Positions 33,631 to 44,257 of a stretch of 64,000 nt of DNA are shown here, in pieces. Under the pieces are notes generated by a model that had not been told where the DNA came from, ran no database searches, and was given only the letters and a program-made list of their open reading frames with translations. Source of the DNA: Panacibacter microcysteis. Lineage in GTDB: Bacteria > Bacteroidota > Bacteroidia > Chitinophagales > Chitinophagaceae. The stretch spans positions 1 to 64,000 of the forward strand of contig NZ_JADWYR010000001.1 in NCBI RefSeq assembly GCF_015831355.1, read 5' to 3'. Within the stretch, counting starts at the first letter, position 1; every line of letters starts with the position of its first letter. The position numbers and the translations under genes were made by a program.

Positions 33631-36090
33631 ATGATGTTTAAAAACTATTTTAAAGTTGCGGTAAGAAGCCTGCTGCGTAAGAAAATCTATACGGTTATTA
33701 ATATTGCCGGTCTTGCAGTTGGCATTGCTGTTTGCATGATGATCTTTCTTGTAATACAATTTCAAACCAGCTTTGAAGATTTTCATACCAATAAAGACCG
33801 TGTTTACAGGTTGCTTACGGAATCTTATGCTGCAGATGCAGGCAATACAACTTACGCAAAGAATGTTCCTTTTCCATTACCGGGCTACCTGCGGGCAGCC
33901 TTGCCACAACTGCAGGAAGTAGTGCCGGTATATGCCAGCAGCAATGATGAAATACAGGTAGCAGAAGCAGGTGCTGCTTCTCCAAAAAATTTTAAAGAAC
34001 AAAGAGGCGTATTTTATACATCGCCATCTTTCTTTAAACTGTTCAGCTTTCCCTTGCTTGCGGGCAGCTATGCATCTTTGAACGACCCCAACAATGTTTT
34101 ATTAACCAAAGAAATTGCTACAACATATTTTGGTAACTGGCAGGAGGCAATGGGTAAGACCATTAAGATAAAAGGTTATTATAGTATGGGTGCAGCTTTG
34201 TTCCAGTTCCCGGCAACATCTTTGAAAGTATCGGGCATACTTGCTACAATACCGGCCAATACAGACTTTCAGCTAAAACTGGTGATTGCATACGGCACAG
34301 ACTTTACCGGAGATGCACAGTTTGGCTTTCAGCAGCCGGGCTGGAATGGTACTGCACCTGATTTTGGTTGCTATGTATTACTGCCGGAAAACACTGCTGC
34401 AGAAAGCTTTAATCAGCAACTACGCAACCATGCACAGCAGGCCAGGCCTGCAGATAGTAAAGACAATTATATACTGCAACCGGTAAGCGACATACATTAC
34501 GATGCAGTTGCCGGTAACTACAGCAACAAAATCATTAGCAGGGAACTCGTCAATGTACTATGGCTGATAGCTGCATTTATACTATTGATAGCCTGTGTAA
34601 ATTTTATTAACCTTTCTACCGCACAGGCTGTTAACCGTGCAAAAGAAGTGGGTGTAAGAAAAGTATTGGGCAGTAACAAGCTACAGTTGCAGGTACAGTT
34701 TATTGTTGAAACATTGCTGATCGTATCAGTTGCTGTACTACTGGCTTTTGTTATTACGCTGATTGCGTTGCCTTACATTAATGATATACTGGAGCTTTCC
34801 CTGCCCTTTAGCATGCTCTTCAGCAAAGCGGTGTTACTGTTTATTGTAACAGTGGCTGCAGTAGTTACAGTGCTCGCAGGCTTTTACCCGTCGGTGGTTT
34901 TATCCCGTTTCAACCCGGTGAATGCACTCCGGAGCAAACTTGCAGCGAATACTATAAAAGGTATTTCGCTCAGGCGGGCCCTTGTAGTGTTTCAATTTGT
35001 AATTGCACAGGCCTTGATCGTTGGCACACTGGTGATTGTACAACAGATGAATTACTTTATGGATCAGCCATTGGGTTTTGATAAAAACACGATCGTAAAT
35101 ATAGCGTTCAGGCCAGACAGTACCGGTGGCAAACTAACCAGTTACCTGAAACAGCAATTGTTATCAAACGGTATACAGTCTGTAAGTTTCAACTCCAATT
35201 CGCCCATGGAAGAAAACAATATGTTTACTGGTTTTCGTTACAACAACGCAACAAAAGATGCAGGCTTTGAAGCCATATCAAAATTTGTCGATGATGATTA
35301 TGTAGCCACCTTTCACCTGCAGCTGGTGGCCGGCAAAAACCTGCAACCCTCCGGCTGGACAAAAGAGTTTCTCGTAAATGAATCTTTCGTAAAAGCACTC
35401 GGCCTTACAAAACCGGAAGACATTATTGGCAAAGAAATAAGCATGATGAATGGCCTGATCAAATGCCCTGTTGTTGGCGTGGTAAAAGACTTTCACAACA
35501 GGTCTCTGCGGCGGGATCTTGCACCATTGATTATGGCCACCAACAGTACCATGTACCGCCAGGCATCTGTAAAACTTTCTACAGCAGGTATGGCTGCCGG
35601 CATGCAATACATTAAAAAGTTATGGGAGCAAACATTGCCAGACAACGTATATGAATACTCATTCCTGGATGAAAAAATTGCGAGCTTCTATAAACAGGAA
35701 ACACAGCTTGCCGTGCTGTATAAAATATTTGCGGGCATTGCCATCTTCCTTAGCTGTCTTGGCCTGTACGGGCTTGCATCTTTCATGGCGGTACAAAGAA
35801 TAAAAGAAGTAGGTATACGCAAAGTACTCGGTGCAGGCACGGGCAGTATCGTTTATTTGTTTTCAAAAGAATTCATCATACTGATAGCTGTAGCATTTGT
35901 AATTGCCACACCTGTTGCCTGGTATTATATGCACCAGTGGCTGGAAGATTATACTTATCGCATCAGCATTAGCTGGTGGTTATTTGCCGCTGGTGGCCTG
36001 GCTGCTGTATTCATAGCATTGGCAACCATCAGCTTCCAGGCTGTTAAAGCGGCTGTTGCCAATCCTGTAAAGAGTTTAAGAACAGAATAA
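33631..36090 (+). CDS. MacB-like ABC transporter permease with two FtsX domains
   Basis: 819 residues, the usual length of the Bacteroidota double-permease family. It starts NYFKVAVRSLLRKKIYTVINIAGLAVGIAV (first membrane helix), then a MacB periplasmic core domain (~50-290), the first FtsX block (LWLIAAFILLIACVNFINLSTAQAVNRAKEVGVRKVLG, ~310-470), a second periplasmic core and the final FtsX block (CLGLYGLASFMAVQRIKEVGIRKVLGAG). The two copies of KEVGxRKVLGA are the coupling motifs that contact the ATPase. No ATPase gene is adjacent. Such pumps move lipoproteins or peptides (role here unknown). Confidence 0.88.
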   Translation: MMFKNYFKVAVRSLLRKKIYTVINIAGLAVGIAVCMMIFLVIQFQTSFEDFHTNKDRVYRLLTESYAADAGNTTYAKNVPFPLPGYLRAALPQLQEVVPVYASSNDEIQVAEAGAASPKNFKEQRGVFYTSPSFFKLFSFPLLAGSYASLNDPNNVLLTKEIATTYFGNWQEAMGKTIKIKGYYSMGAALFQFPATSLKVSGILATIPANTDFQLKLVIAYGTDFTGDAQFGFQQPGWNGTAPDFGCYVLLPENTAAESFNQQLRNHAQQARPADSKDNYILQPVSDIHYDAVAGNYSNKIISRELVNVLWLIAAFILLIACVNFINLSTAQAVNRAKEVGVRKVLGSNKLQLQVQFIVETLLIVSVAVLLAFVITLIALPYINDILELSLPFSMLFSKAVLLFIVTVAAVVTVLAGFYPSVVLSRFNPVNALRSKLAANTIKGISLRRALVVFQFVIAQALIVGTLVIVQQMNYFMDQPLGFDKNTIVNIAFRPDSTGGKLTSYLKQQLLSNGIQSVSFNSNSPMEENNMFTGFRYNNATKDAGFEAISKFVDDDYVATFHLQLVAGKNLQPSGWTKEFLVNESFVKALGLTKPEDIIGKEISMMNGLIKCPVVGVVKDFHNRSLRRDLAPLIMATNSTMYRQASVKLSTAGMAAGMQYIKKLWEQTLPDNVYEYSFLDEKIASFYKQETQLAVLYKIFAGIAIFLSCLGLYGLASFMAVQRIKEVGIRKVLGAGTGSIVYLFSKEFIILIAVAFVIATPVAWYYMHQWLEDYTYRISISWWLFAAGGLAAVFIALATISFQAVKAAVANPVKSLRTE

Positions 36091-36141
36091 GTATCGTATA
36101 CATCTTGTCTCATAAGGCGGGTTAATATTATCTGCCTTAAC

Positions 36142-36164
36142 GGGTTGCCTTTTTTGGGCAACCC
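36142..36164 (+). terminator. hairpin after the ABC permease gene
   Basis: GGGTTGCC and GGGCAACCC pair around a TTTTTT loop 51 bases after the permease stop. No long T tract follows the stem, so it may work as a protective or bidirectional hairpin rather than a strict intrinsic terminator. Confidence 0.5.
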
Positions 36165-36343
36165 TTCCCGTATACTGAACGAATACTGTTGTGGTTTGTT
36201 GAAGGATTTCAACACCGGGAAATGTACCTGATGTATTTTTCAATATACTTGTATGGATGATTGCAAGAAGGCTTTGAACACCTGCAAAAGCCAAATTAAA
36301 AAATGAACGGCGCCAAATACTACACCGAAATGATTGAAGTGTA

Positions 36344-36565
36344 TTGATACTTGCATTTATGGTAAGTTGCCTGGTTGGCAAATATGATCAACTGGCCGCC
36401 ATGCTTATGGCACTATATGTTTTACTCATGATTTTTATGGTACATATGCCACGTGCTGCAACATCAGAAAACGACATGCTCAATATTTTCAGGAACATTA
36501 TGGTAATGGCTGCTTTGCTGGTGTATGCAAAGTATGCGGCAAAAGACAAGCGTATTACGGGTTAA
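36344..36565 (+). pseudogene. DoxX-like remnant (N-terminal half missing)
   Basis: 73 codons whose translation (LVGKYDQLAAMLMALYVLLMIFMVHMPRA, then LNIFRNIMVMAALLVYAKYA) reads like the second half of a DoxX-type membrane protein, which normally has four helices and ~120-140 residues. A TGA closes the frame just upstream and only TTG could start it, so the first two helices are lost. Nothing like them is found in the other frames of 36165-36343. It is probably a decaying gene. Confidence 0.45.
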
Positions 36566-36610
36566 TACCGCGATGCAATACAGCCATGCAGTATCATTGC
36601 TGAAAAGTGC

Positions 36611-36636
36611 ACAGGTGTACAAGTGAGTGACACAAC
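36611..36636 (-). repeat. dispersed repeat copy 11
   Basis: Bare core GTACAAGTGAGTGACACAA at 36617-36635 within gap 36566-36894, shared with copy 16. Upstream on its own strand GCAATGATACTGCAT resembles the same position in copy 13. Confidence 0.6.
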
Positions 36637-36738
36637 AAAAGCCTCATGCTTTTACTGCAGCCTGCTACATATTTCTTCTTCCTGTACTAATGCAGGTTTA
36701 ATAAAACAGTATAAAATTATTTGATACCGGCAGTAGTG

Positions 36739-36810
36739 CTTCGTGGCATCGCCTGTTGCGTCGCAAGCACTTTATCTGCATATTATATGGCGGCTGTAGT
36801 CTGCGGTTAC
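36739..36810 (+). repeat. dispersed repeat copy 16 (GCGTCGC variant)
   Basis: Variant core TTGCGTCGCAAGCACT at 36756-36771 in the frame GGCATCGCCTG ... ATGGCGGCTGTAG ... CTGCGGTTAC. It is nearly the same as copy 15. Gap 36566-36894 holds nothing else except a run of eight or more G at about 36843-36850. Confidence 0.6.
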
Positions 36811-36894
36811 AGTTTGCGCAGCAAGGCAATATTTTGTAACCGGGGGGGGTAATGGAGGTTATATTTGAATGAGCGTATGCGGTCATTATAGCTG

Positions 36895-37257
36895 TTAAGA
36901 GCGTAAAATTTTTTCCATTTTTTTTCCTTTGGCAAGTTCATCTACCAGTTTATCAAGATACCTTACCTGTCTTGTTAAAGCGTTTTCTATTGCTTCAATC
37001 CTGTAGCTGCATATTACGCCTGTAATCAACGTGGCATTGGGGTTGAGCGTTGCTTTTTGAAAGAATGTTTCAAAGCTTGCTTTTTCGCTGATCAGTTGCT
37101 GCAACATTTTTTCGTTGAAGCCGGTAAGCCATTGTATCACTTCATGTAATTCACTTACTGTTCTTCCTTTCATTTCCACTTTGGCAACATAGTGCGGGTA
37201 AACAGAAGCAAAGGTCATATTGGCTATTCGCGTATCGTGTTCAGGCGTGGTTTTCAT
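36895..37257 (-). CDS. DUF2200 domain protein
   Basis: 120 residues, full length for the family. Family pattern is clear: the start [26 protein letters not shown], the middle [27 protein letters not shown], and the end [37 protein letters not shown]-type helix. DUF2200 members are small cytoplasmic proteins of unknown function. Single gene. Confidence 0.85.
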   Translation of the reverse strand: [120 protein letters not shown]

Positions 37258-37349
37258 AACTGTTTATTCAAACAATGAATTGTTTTGTAAAAATACCGGA
37301 TTCGTGGTTTACCGGTTACACACAATTTTACGCAACCATCAGTATGGTG

Positions 37350-37384
37350 AAAAAAATGCGGCAAGCCGTTCCGGCTTGCCGCAT
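37350..37384 (-). terminator. strong intrinsic terminator of the iorAB-cytochrome operon
   Basis: ATGCGGCAAGCC (37356-37367) and GGCTTGCCGCAT (37373-37384) form a perfect 12-bp stem with a five-base loop. On the minus strand a run of T follows at once (37350-37355). It is 55 bases beyond the stop of the dihaem cytochrome gene. Confidence 0.8.
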
Positions 37385-37438
37385 GTATATAAAGAATATG
37401 TTGATCATGATACTTAAAAAATAAACAGGCCTGGAATA

Positions 37439-38083
37439 CTACCGTGCATTTTTATCGGGCAAGGCTGCACCGGTATCAATCCATTCTTTAAAAGTGTCGT
37501 AGAACTCAGTATAGCTCATCGGTGGTGTTGTTCGTCCGTCTCCCGGCTCCCAGCCCCACTTTACAAGATCTGTTTTCATGTGCTCTATCAGGTCCTGTAA
37601 AGATTTACCACCATTTTGTTTTGGATCTTTCATTTGCTTCGCCAGTTCATAAGGTGTTTTGCCTTCAAAAACCATTTTCATATCAGCAGGTGGCAGGTGC
37701 CATTCTTCTGCGCCTGGCGGCATGTTTAAACCTGGTGTATTTTCTACCTGGTGGCAATTTGTACACTTAAGTGCGTACAGCCCTTTACCATCTTTACCAC
37801 GTTTTATGCCCTGCGGGTGCAGGTGGTTGTCGTCTCCGTTTAAAGGAACATCACCTGCAGGATGACAGTTCATACAACGCGGAGACATAAATACTTTATA
37901 CACTTTCATAAATGCCTCCTGCGAAGCTTTAATATCGGCTTCACTCATGGAAGCTGCATTGTTTACACCAGTATGCTGCTCTTCTTTTTTGAATGCTGTT
38001 GTGGCAAGTGCTATACCGGCTACCAACAGTGTTGAGCAAATTGTAATGCGGCGGATCTTGATACGATATGCTGGAAAGTTCAT
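37439..38083 (-). CDS. dihaem c-type cytochrome, partner of molybdenum hydroxylase
   Basis: 214 residues with an N-terminal signal/anchor (ITICSTLLVAGIALATTAF). Two haem c sites are present: CMNCHPAGD (~70) and CTNCHQVEN (~109); a third region (HLPPADMKM) could supply an axial Met. It follows the IorB gene by 43 bases and probably takes electrons from the exported hydroxylase, replacing the usual free cytochrome. Ends at a strong terminator. Confidence 0.82.
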   Translation of the reverse strand: MNFPAYRIKIRRITICSTLLVAGIALATTAFKKEEQHTGVNNAASMSEADIKASQEAFMKVYKVFMSPRCMNCHPAGDVPLNGDDNHLHPQGIKRGKDGKGLYALKCTNCHQVENTPGLNMPPGAEEWHLPPADMKMVFEGKTPYELAKQMKDPKQNGGKSLQDLIEHMKTDLVKWGWEPGDGRTTPPMSYTEFYDTFKEWIDTGAALPDKNAR

Positions 38084-38126
38084 GTCTGATTTTTTGTTTA
38101 CTTAGTAAGAATATGCAGAGCTTCAT

Positions 38127-40286
38127 TTATGCTTTTACCAGGTCTGATGGCTGCACCGGCAATCTCCTGACGCGCTTGCCGGTGGCGGCAAACACAGCAT
38201 TGGCCAGGGCTGGCGCAAGCGGTGGCACGCCTGGCTCACCTGCTCCACCCATCTTTTCATTACTGTCGGCAATATGTACTTCAATTACCGGAGATTCATG
38301 CATACGCACCATTTTATAATCGTGGAAATTTCTTTGTTTTACACGGCCTTTTTCCAGTGAAATTTCCCCGTACAATGCAGCAGTAAGCCCAAAGACGATG
38401 CCACTTTCCATTTGTGCTTTTACACCTTCGGGGTTTACAGCGATGCCGCAGTCAATTGCACAGGTAACCTTATGCACTTTCAGTTGCCCGTTGTTGACTG
38501 ATATTTCCACTGCCTGTGCCACATAACTTCCAAAAGATTCATGCACGGCCACCCCGCGATACCTGCCCTGAGGCAAAGGTTTTTGCCAGCCGGATTTTTC
38601 AGCCACCAGCTCGAGTACAGCAAGATGTCTTTTACTCTTTAGCAGGCTTTTTCTGTATGCTACCGGGTCTTTACCGGCAGTATGGGCAAGTTCATCAATC
38701 ATTGTTTCCATTACAAAGGCGGTGTGCGTGTGGCCAACAGAGCGCCACCACAAAACCGTTACAGGAAGTTCGGGTGTATGTAATGTTATGCTGTGGTTGG
38801 GTATGGATTCCATGTAGGGAGAATCATTTACACCTTCTACCGAAGTGGGGTCAATACCTTTTTGAATACCCATTGCAAAGGGAGTGGCAGCCATGATAGA
38901 CTGACCTACGATGGTATGCTGCCATGCTGCCGGCATGCCATTGCTGTCGAGCCCTGCATGTACCTGGTGTAAGAAAGCCGGGCGATAGTAACCGCCACGT
39001 ATATCATCTTCGCGTGTCCATACCAGCTTAACAGGCTTGCCGCTTTGTTTGGCAACATGCACTGCTTCTATTACAAAGTCTGATGTACCGTTTGCCCTGC
39101 GGCCAAAGCCGCCACCAAGGAATGTTGTATATACTTTTACCTGTTCAGGTTTTAAGCCAAGTATGCCTGCAGCACGCTGCTGGTCCCACATGGGTGCCTG
39201 TGTGCCTGCCCATATCTCGCAGCCATCGCCTTCGAGCTTCACTGCGCAGTTGAGCGGCTCCATTGGTGCATGGGCAAGGTATGGCAGCTTATAGGTTGCT
39301 TGTACACTGGTGCCTGCACTTTGCAGTGCGGTTGTGGTGTTACCGGCTTCAGCAGCAATGCTGCCTTTTGTTGCGGCGAGTTTGCTATACGATTCAAACT
39401 GGACTTCGCTGTTTAGCGCTTCGCCTTTACCCATGTTCCATTCTATGGTAAGTGCATCCCGCCCCTTTTTTGCAGCCCAAAAATGTTCGGCTATTACCGC
39501 CACACCGGAAGGAACCTGGACCACGTCTGTTACGCCTTTTACTGCTTTTGCGGCTGTGGCATCGAAAGATTTTACCGTGGCCCCGAATACCGGTGCATGC
39601 GCAACTACCGCTGTAAGCATACCGGGGAAATGTACATCCATACCGAATATAGCCTGACCGCTGATCTTTGCTTTTGTATCTAAACGCTTTTTTGCTTTGC
39701 CGATAATTGTCCAGTCTTTCCTGTCTTTGAGTTTTACACCCATTGGCGGAGCAAGTGTGGCCGCATCTGCAGCCAGTTCTCCGTAACTCAGTTTTTTACC
39801 TGCGGCAAGAACATATCCGTTTTCCGTTTTACATGCCTGCGGTGAAACGCCCAGTTTTTTTGCTGCCGCTTCTATTAACATGGCACGTGCAGTGGCACCT
39901 GCATTGCGGTAACGGTCAAACTCTGACCATGTGCTGGTGGAGCCGCCGGTAAGTTGTACACCGTAAACAGTATGCAGATATGGCTTACCCGGTGGTGAGT
40001 GCTCTACCACAATGTTGCTCCAGTTGCAGTCAAGTTCCTCTGCAATAAGCATAGGCAGGGTGGTCCATATACCCTGCCCCATTTCTACATGCGAGAGCAC
40101 CACTTTAATGGTATTATCTGATGAAATGTTGAGGTATGCGTTTGGCGTAAACACTGCATCTGCAGGTTCTTTACCTGCCAGGAAACGTTTGGCCTGTGCA
40201 GGCACAAAAAAAGCAACCAGTAACCCTCCACCTGTTATACCACCTGTTTTCAAAAAAGCACGCCTGTCATATGCGGTGGTACTCAT
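38127..40286 (-). CDS. molybdopterin-binding large subunit, isoquinoline 1-oxidoreductase/aldehyde dehydrogenase type (IorB-like)
   Basis: 719 residues from the ATG that gives a Tat signal ([23 protein letters not shown]); this ATG overlaps the stop of the small subunit by four bases. Family motifs include [21 protein letters not shown], the Moco-binding stretches [21 protein letters not shown] and [34 protein letters not shown], and the end [24 protein letters not shown] with the catalytic Glu in GEPG. The Tat motif on the large subunit and the lack of an FAD subunit fit periplasmic IorAB. The oxidised substrate (N-heterocycle or aldehyde) is not known. Confidence 0.88.
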   Translation of the reverse strand: MSTTAYDRRAFLKTGGITGGGLLVAFFVPAQAKRFLAGKEPADAVFTPNAYLNISSDNTIKVVLSHVEMGQGIWTTLPMLIAEELDCNWSNIVVEHSPPGKPYLHTVYGVQLTGGSTSTWSEFDRYRNAGATARAMLIEAAAKKLGVSPQACKTENGYVLAAGKKLSYGELAADAATLAPPMGVKLKDRKDWTIIGKAKKRLDTKAKISGQAIFGMDVHFPGMLTAVVAHAPVFGATVKSFDATAAKAVKGVTDVVQVPSGVAVIAEHFWAAKKGRDALTIEWNMGKGEALNSEVQFESYSKLAATKGSIAAEAGNTTTALQSAGTSVQATYKLPYLAHAPMEPLNCAVKLEGDGCEIWAGTQAPMWDQQRAAGILGLKPEQVKVYTTFLGGGFGRRANGTSDFVIEAVHVAKQSGKPVKLVWTREDDIRGGYYRPAFLHQVHAGLDSNGMPAAWQHTIVGQSIMAATPFAMGIQKGIDPTSVEGVNDSPYMESIPNHSITLHTPELPVTVLWWRSVGHTHTAFVMETMIDELAHTAGKDPVAYRKSLLKSKRHLAVLELVAEKSGWQKPLPQGRYRGVAVHESFGSYVAQAVEISVNNGQLKVHKVTCAIDCGIAVNPEGVKAQMESGIVFGLTAALYGEISLEKGRVKQRNFHDYKMVRMHESPVIEVHIADSNEKMGGAGEPGVPPLAPALANAVFAATGKRVRRLPVQPSDLVKA

Positions 40287-40750
40287 TTTACACCTCCCTG
40301 CTGTTGCATTTCCGCAGCGCGGTGGATGGCTTTTCTTATACGGGGGTAAGTGCCGCAACGGCATATATTACCACTCATCGCATCATCAATATCCTGGTCG
40401 GTTGGTTTTTTATTTTCACGGAGTAAGACAGCCGCGGCCATTATCTGGCCGCTCTGGCAATAACCACACTGCGGCACATCTTCTTCCATCCAGGCAAGTT
40501 GCAAAGGATGTGTAACATCTTCTGACAAACCTTCTATGGTAACGATGGTTTGGTTTTCGGCACGGCTTACAGGCGTTACACATGAGCGCACTGCTTCCCC
40601 ATTGAGGTGTACCGTGCATGCACCACATTGTGCCATGCCGCAACCATATTTTGTACCGGTAAGTTGAAGTACATCTCGTAGTACCCAAAGCAAAGGCATT
40701 GACGGCTCTACATCTACTGTGTAAGACTTGCTGTTAATGTTTAGTTTCAT
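40283..40750 (-). CDS. two-[2Fe-2S] small subunit of molybdenum hydroxylase (IorA-like)
   Basis: 155 residues, the normal size. The plant-type ferredoxin site is [24 protein letters not shown] (Cys ~41, 46, 49, 61) and the C-terminal four-helix cluster site is [15 protein letters not shown] ... [16 protein letters not shown]. It lacks its own export signal and is expected to travel folded with the Tat-targeted large subunit, whose start overlaps its stop. Electrons go from Moco through the two clusters to the cytochrome encoded downstream. Confidence 0.9.
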   Translation of the reverse strand: MKLNINSKSYTVDVEPSMPLLWVLRDVLQLTGTKYGCGMAQCGACTVHLNGEAVRSCVTPVSRAENQTIVTIEGLSEDVTHPLQLAWMEEDVPQCGYCQSGQIMAAAVLLRENKKPTDQDIDDAMSGNICRCGTYPRIRKAIHRAAEMQQQGGVK

Positions 40751-40938
40751 TGTTTGATATGATTAGCAACACACTGAAGGTTGTGATGAGATATTAAGTT
40801 ACTATAATATTCAATACCAAGGTAGGGTTTAGCGGGAATAACTGGTTATAATAATCAAACCAAAAGCTAAGTATTTCAAATATTTTGCAGCATCTGGTAT
40901 AAAAATGCGGTGAACCAGGTAATAAAATAAACAGTTTT

Positions 40939-41001
40939 CCGCTTCGGTCTTCGCGTTTGCTGCATAGAGATCGTGCAGTTGAAGTGAGTGACACAACCGC
41001 A
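40939..41001 (-). repeat. dispersed repeat copy 12 (truncated core)
   Basis: GAAGTGAGTGACACAA at 40981-40996 with GTAC replaced by TTGA. On its own strand it is followed by CAGCAAACGCGAAGACCGAA, a module also present in copies 17 and 19. It lies in the 384-base divergent gap 40751-41134, where no other feature is seen. Confidence 0.55.
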
Positions 41002-41134
41002 GCTACATACCTGCACTGCAGTTGGTAACATCAATAAAAAACATGACATGCTAACCTGGCATATTAAGTAAGGGCAATTAAATCGGGCTATGAAAGGCAT
41101 ATGGTAAATTGTTTGATTTTCTTAACTTCATACA

Positions 41135-42013
41135 ATGAACACCAAACAGCATCGTTCACTTTCTGCATTTAACAATGAACTGCGGCTGAAAGGTTTTAAC
41201 GCTTTTCAGATTGTAGCCGACTCCAGCACAACACGCGTGTATAGCAGGAAAGATTTTTATAAAATCTGCATTACCACCGGGAAGAGTAAAATTCATTATG
41301 CTGACAGGAGTTTTGAACATGAAGGCAGTGTGTTGTTTTTCGGCAATCCCCGCATACCTTATTCCTGGGAAACTCTTTCGTCAACATATGCTGGTTATAC
41401 CTGTCTTTTTTCAGAAGACTTTTTGAAATTGTCTGAGCGTTCGGCAGTTTTACAACAATCTCCTTTTTTTAAAATAGGCGGCACGCCTATTATGCATATT
41501 TCTGCAGCGCAGCGTAATTTTATCAATTCGATTTTTAAGAAAATGATTGAAGAGCAGGACAGTGACTACGTTTACAAAGACGACCTGATAAGAAATTACA
41601 TCACCCTGCTTATTCATGAAGCATTGAAAATGCAGCCGCTGGAAAATTATTCTGTTCACAAAAATGCGGCTGCACGCATAACGGCCGTTTTCATGGAATT
41701 GCTGGAAAGGCAATTCCCGATTGAAAGTATGGACCGTCCGCTGGCATTAAAAACAGCGCAGGATTATGCAAACAGCCTGCATGTACATGTAAATCATTTA
41801 AACCGCGCTGTAAAGGAAATAACAGGCAAACCCACCAGCATTCATATTGCGGAGCGAACAGCCAATGAGGCAAAAGCTTTGTTGCAGCACACCGACTGGA
41901 ACGTGGCAGACATTGCTTATGCGCTTGGCTTCGGCTACCCTACCTACTTCACCAATTTTTTTAAGCGTGTTACAGGAGTAAGCCCAACAACTATCCGGTC
42001 GGAAGCAGTTTGA
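41135..42013 (+). CDS. AraC-family transcriptional regulator
   Basis: 292 residues. The N-terminal half is a cupin-like sensor (ICITTGKSKIHYADRSFEHEGSVLFFGNPRIPYSWE). The C-terminal ~100 residues hold two HTH motifs (ALKTAQDYANSLHVHVNHLNRAVKEITGKPTSIHIAERTANEAKALLQHTDWNVADIAYALGFGYPTYFTNFFKRVTGVSPTTIR), the second being the conserved AraC signature. Probable target is the run of genes that follows (cyclophilin-like, alcohol dehydrogenase, cupin), a common layout for inducible oxidoreductase clusters. Confidence 0.88.
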   Translation: MNTKQHRSLSAFNNELRLKGFNAFQIVADSSTTRVYSRKDFYKICITTGKSKIHYADRSFEHEGSVLFFGNPRIPYSWETLSSTYAGYTCLFSEDFLKLSERSAVLQQSPFFKIGGTPIMHISAAQRNFINSIFKKMIEEQDSDYVYKDDLIRNYITLLIHEALKMQPLENYSVHKNAAARITAVFMELLERQFPIESMDRPLALKTAQDYANSLHVHVNHLNRAVKEITGKPTSIHIAERTANEAKALLQHTDWNVADIAYALGFGYPTYFTNFFKRVTGVSPTTIRSEAV

Positions 42014-42185
42014 ATGTATTAATGATCGGTTTGATTATTGTAATGTTTAGGAAATCTCTATACATATTTTTGCATGCCGGAAGTAAAAACGTTGCGAATA
42101 CGCAATACCTGGAGTATTTGTTATTACGCGGCGGGGCATGCCCCCAAATCAGTAAGCGTTCATTTGGTAACAAAAAAATCATACA

Positions 42186-42650
42186 ATGAAATATTTGCTC
42201 ACTGCGCTGTTGATGATTATTGCTGTTGGTTTTTCTGCTCCGGTGGGCAACAGCAAAGAAACAATGAGAGAAACTTCCGGTAATCGTTTAATCACCTCGA
42301 AAATGAAAATAACAATTGGCAATACTGCATTTACCGCTACACTTTGCGACAACCCCACAGCAGCAGCATTTTTAAAGATGCTGCCACTCACGATGCAATT
42401 AAAGGATCTAAACGCGAATGAAAAGTTTGGCGAATTGCCACATACGTTGGTTACCGGCGCAAAAAAGCCGGGCACTATCAATGCCGGGGATATTATGTTG
42501 TATGGCGCTTCCACACTTGTTTTGTTTTATGAAACATTTTCCAGTTCTTACAGTTATACAGTACTGGGAAAGATCGAAGATATAACCGGGTTGAAAGCAT
42601 CGCTGGGCACCGGGAACGTAACCATCCGGTTTGAAAAGGCTGCCGGCTAA
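42186..42650 (+). CDS. secreted cyclophilin-like-fold protein
   Basis: 154 residues with a signal peptide (MKYLLTALLMIIAVGFSAP). The mature part (MKITIGNTAFTATLCDNPTAAAFLKMLPLTMQL ... GDIMLYGASTLVLFYETFSSSYSYTVLGKIEDITGLKASLGTGNVTIRFE) matches the cyclophilin-like fold family found beside reductases and AraC regulators; it lacks known prolyl isomerase residues. A -7-like box TATTTTTG lies at 42065-42072. Part of the AraC-linked cluster. Confidence 0.8.
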   Translation: MKYLLTALLMIIAVGFSAPVGNSKETMRETSGNRLITSKMKITIGNTAFTATLCDNPTAAAFLKMLPLTMQLKDLNANEKFGELPHTLVTGAKKPGTINAGDIMLYGASTLVLFYETFSSSYSYTVLGKIEDITGLKASLGTGNVTIRFEKAAG

Positions 42651-42720
42651 CACAAATACAAAAAACATAGTACGGTTATTGACGCATACCAATCATTCTG
42701 TCATTTAAATATTAAAACCA

Positions 42721-43806
42721 ATGGAAACAACAAAAGCTACACCAGGAGAAACAGGAACAACCAAAACAAAAGCCTATGGCACAAATGCAGCCGATGCATT
42801 GCTGGAACAATTAAACATTAACAGGAGAAAGCCCACGCCGCATGATGTGGAAATAGAGATCTTGTTTTGCGGGGTGTGTCACTCCGACCTGCATACTGCA
42901 AAAAATGAATGGCACAATACGATCTATCCGTGTGTGCCAGGCCATGAGATTGTAGGGAAGATTGTGCGTGTTGGTGAACATGTAAAGAAATTCAAGGCCG
43001 GCGACACTGCCGCGGTAGGTTGCATGGTAGATAGTTGCCGCGAATGCGATTACTGTAAGGAGGGGCTGGAGCAATACTGTGCCAACGGAATGACCGGCAC
43101 ATATAATGCACCTGATGCCCACCTGAATACTCATACGTACGGTGGTTATGCTGAAAACATAGTAGTAGACGAAGCGTTTGTACTGAAAGTGCCTGAAAAC
43201 CTCGATCTTGCTTCTACTGCGCCATTACTTTGCGCAGGTATTACCACATATTCTCCTTTGAAGCACTGGAATGTGGGGCCCGGCAAAAAAGTAGGTATTG
43301 TAGGTATTGGCGGACTGGGGCATATGGGCGTTAAAATTGCAAAAGCAATGGGCGCAGAAGTGATTGTATTTACAACATCTGCCTCCAAGTTTGACGATGC
43401 CAAAAGGCTTGGCGCAGATGATGTAATACTTTCCAAAGACGCGGAACAAATGAAAAAGTATGCAGGTAAGCTTCATTTTGTATTAGATGCGGTATCTGCA
43501 CAGCACGACATTAATGCGTACCTGAACCTACTGAGGGTGGACGGTTCACTGGCGCTTGTTGGTGCTCCCGAGCAGCCACTGCCTGTTGCTGCATTCAGCA
43601 TTATACCATTCCGCAGGAGCTTTGCAGGATCTATGATCGGCGGCATTGCAGAAACACAGGAGATGCTTGATTTTTGCGGTAAACACAATATAGTGGCAGA
43701 CATAGAGATGATCAACATACAGCACATCAATGAGGCATATGAGCGCTTATTGAAAGGAGATGTTAAGTACCGCTTTGTGATTGATATGGCCTCTTTAAAA
43801 AACTAA
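42721..43806 (+). CDS. zinc-dependent NAD(P)-alcohol dehydrogenase (cinnamyl-alcohol/YahK-type)
   Basis: 361 residues. Catalytic zinc ligands: CGVCHSDLH (Cys ~52) and GHEIVG (His, Glu). The structural zinc site [15 protein letters not shown] carries the four-Cys set. The Rossmann motif [21 protein letters not shown] (~190) is followed by FTTSASK, a loop that favours NADPH. Matches aldehyde reductases of the YahK/CAD group, which reduce a wide range of aldehydes. Within the AraC cluster, 26 bases before the cupin gene. Confidence 0.9.
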   Translation: METTKATPGETGTTKTKAYGTNAADALLEQLNINRRKPTPHDVEIEILFCGVCHSDLHTAKNEWHNTIYPCVPGHEIVGKIVRVGEHVKKFKAGDTAAVGCMVDSCRECDYCKEGLEQYCANGMTGTYNAPDAHLNTHTYGGYAENIVVDEAFVLKVPENLDLASTAPLLCAGITTYSPLKHWNVGPGKKVGIVGIGGLGHMGVKIAKAMGAEVIVFTTSASKFDDAKRLGADDVILSKDAEQMKKYAGKLHFVLDAVSAQHDINAYLNLLRVDGSLALVGAPEQPLPVAAFSIIPFRRSFAGSMIGGIAETQEMLDFCGKHNIVADIEMINIQHINEAYERLLKGDVKYRFVIDMASLKN

Positions 43807-43832
43807 CACCAATCATTGGTAAATTTTTTGAC

Positions 43833-44231
43833 ATGGAAATAACAAGGGTGGGGTCAAGGCCATCGGGTACAGGCCCCGCAGCATGGTTTACAGGCGCGGT
43901 AAGAATCGATCCGCTTTTTGAACCCAACACCGCAAGACGCGGAGCCGCTGCATCGGTTACGTTTGAGCCCGGCGCCAGAACCGCATGGCATACACATCCA
44001 TTGGGACAAACACTGATCATTGTGTCGGGCTGTGGATGGGTGCAGAAAGAAAACGGCCCGGTAACGCCTGTTTACCCCGGTGACGTGGTTTGGTTTGAGG
44101 CCAATGAAAAACACTGGCACGGTGCCACGGCTACAAATGGCATGACGCACATTGCAATACAGGAAAGCCTGGATGGCAAAGTGGTGGATTGGCTTGAACA
44201 CGTTACCAATGAACAATATCATGTAAGCTGA
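43833..44231 (+). CDS. cupin-domain protein
   Basis: 132 residues, a single small cupin barrel with metal-site motifs [19 protein letters not shown] (HxH, with Gln/Glu) and [17 protein letters not shown] (later His). It is of the type linked to carboxymuconolactone-decarboxylase or quinone/aldehyde stress genes. It lies 26 bases after the dehydrogenase, ends in a strong terminator, and is probably the last gene of the AraC-controlled unit. Reaction not known. Confidence 0.85.
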   Translation: MEITRVGSRPSGTGPAAWFTGAVRIDPLFEPNTARRGAAASVTFEPGARTAWHTHPLGQTLIIVSGCGWVQKENGPVTPVYPGDVVWFEANEKHWHGATATNGMTHIAIQESLDGKVVDWLEHVTNEQYHVS

Positions 44232-44257
44232 TCTAACAGCATACAATCAATACAGGA

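Noticed and set aside
36230-36381. Minus-strand frame 36076-36381 as a gene
   Set aside because: It overlaps the permease terminator and the DoxX remnant, and its composition is not protein-like for this genome.
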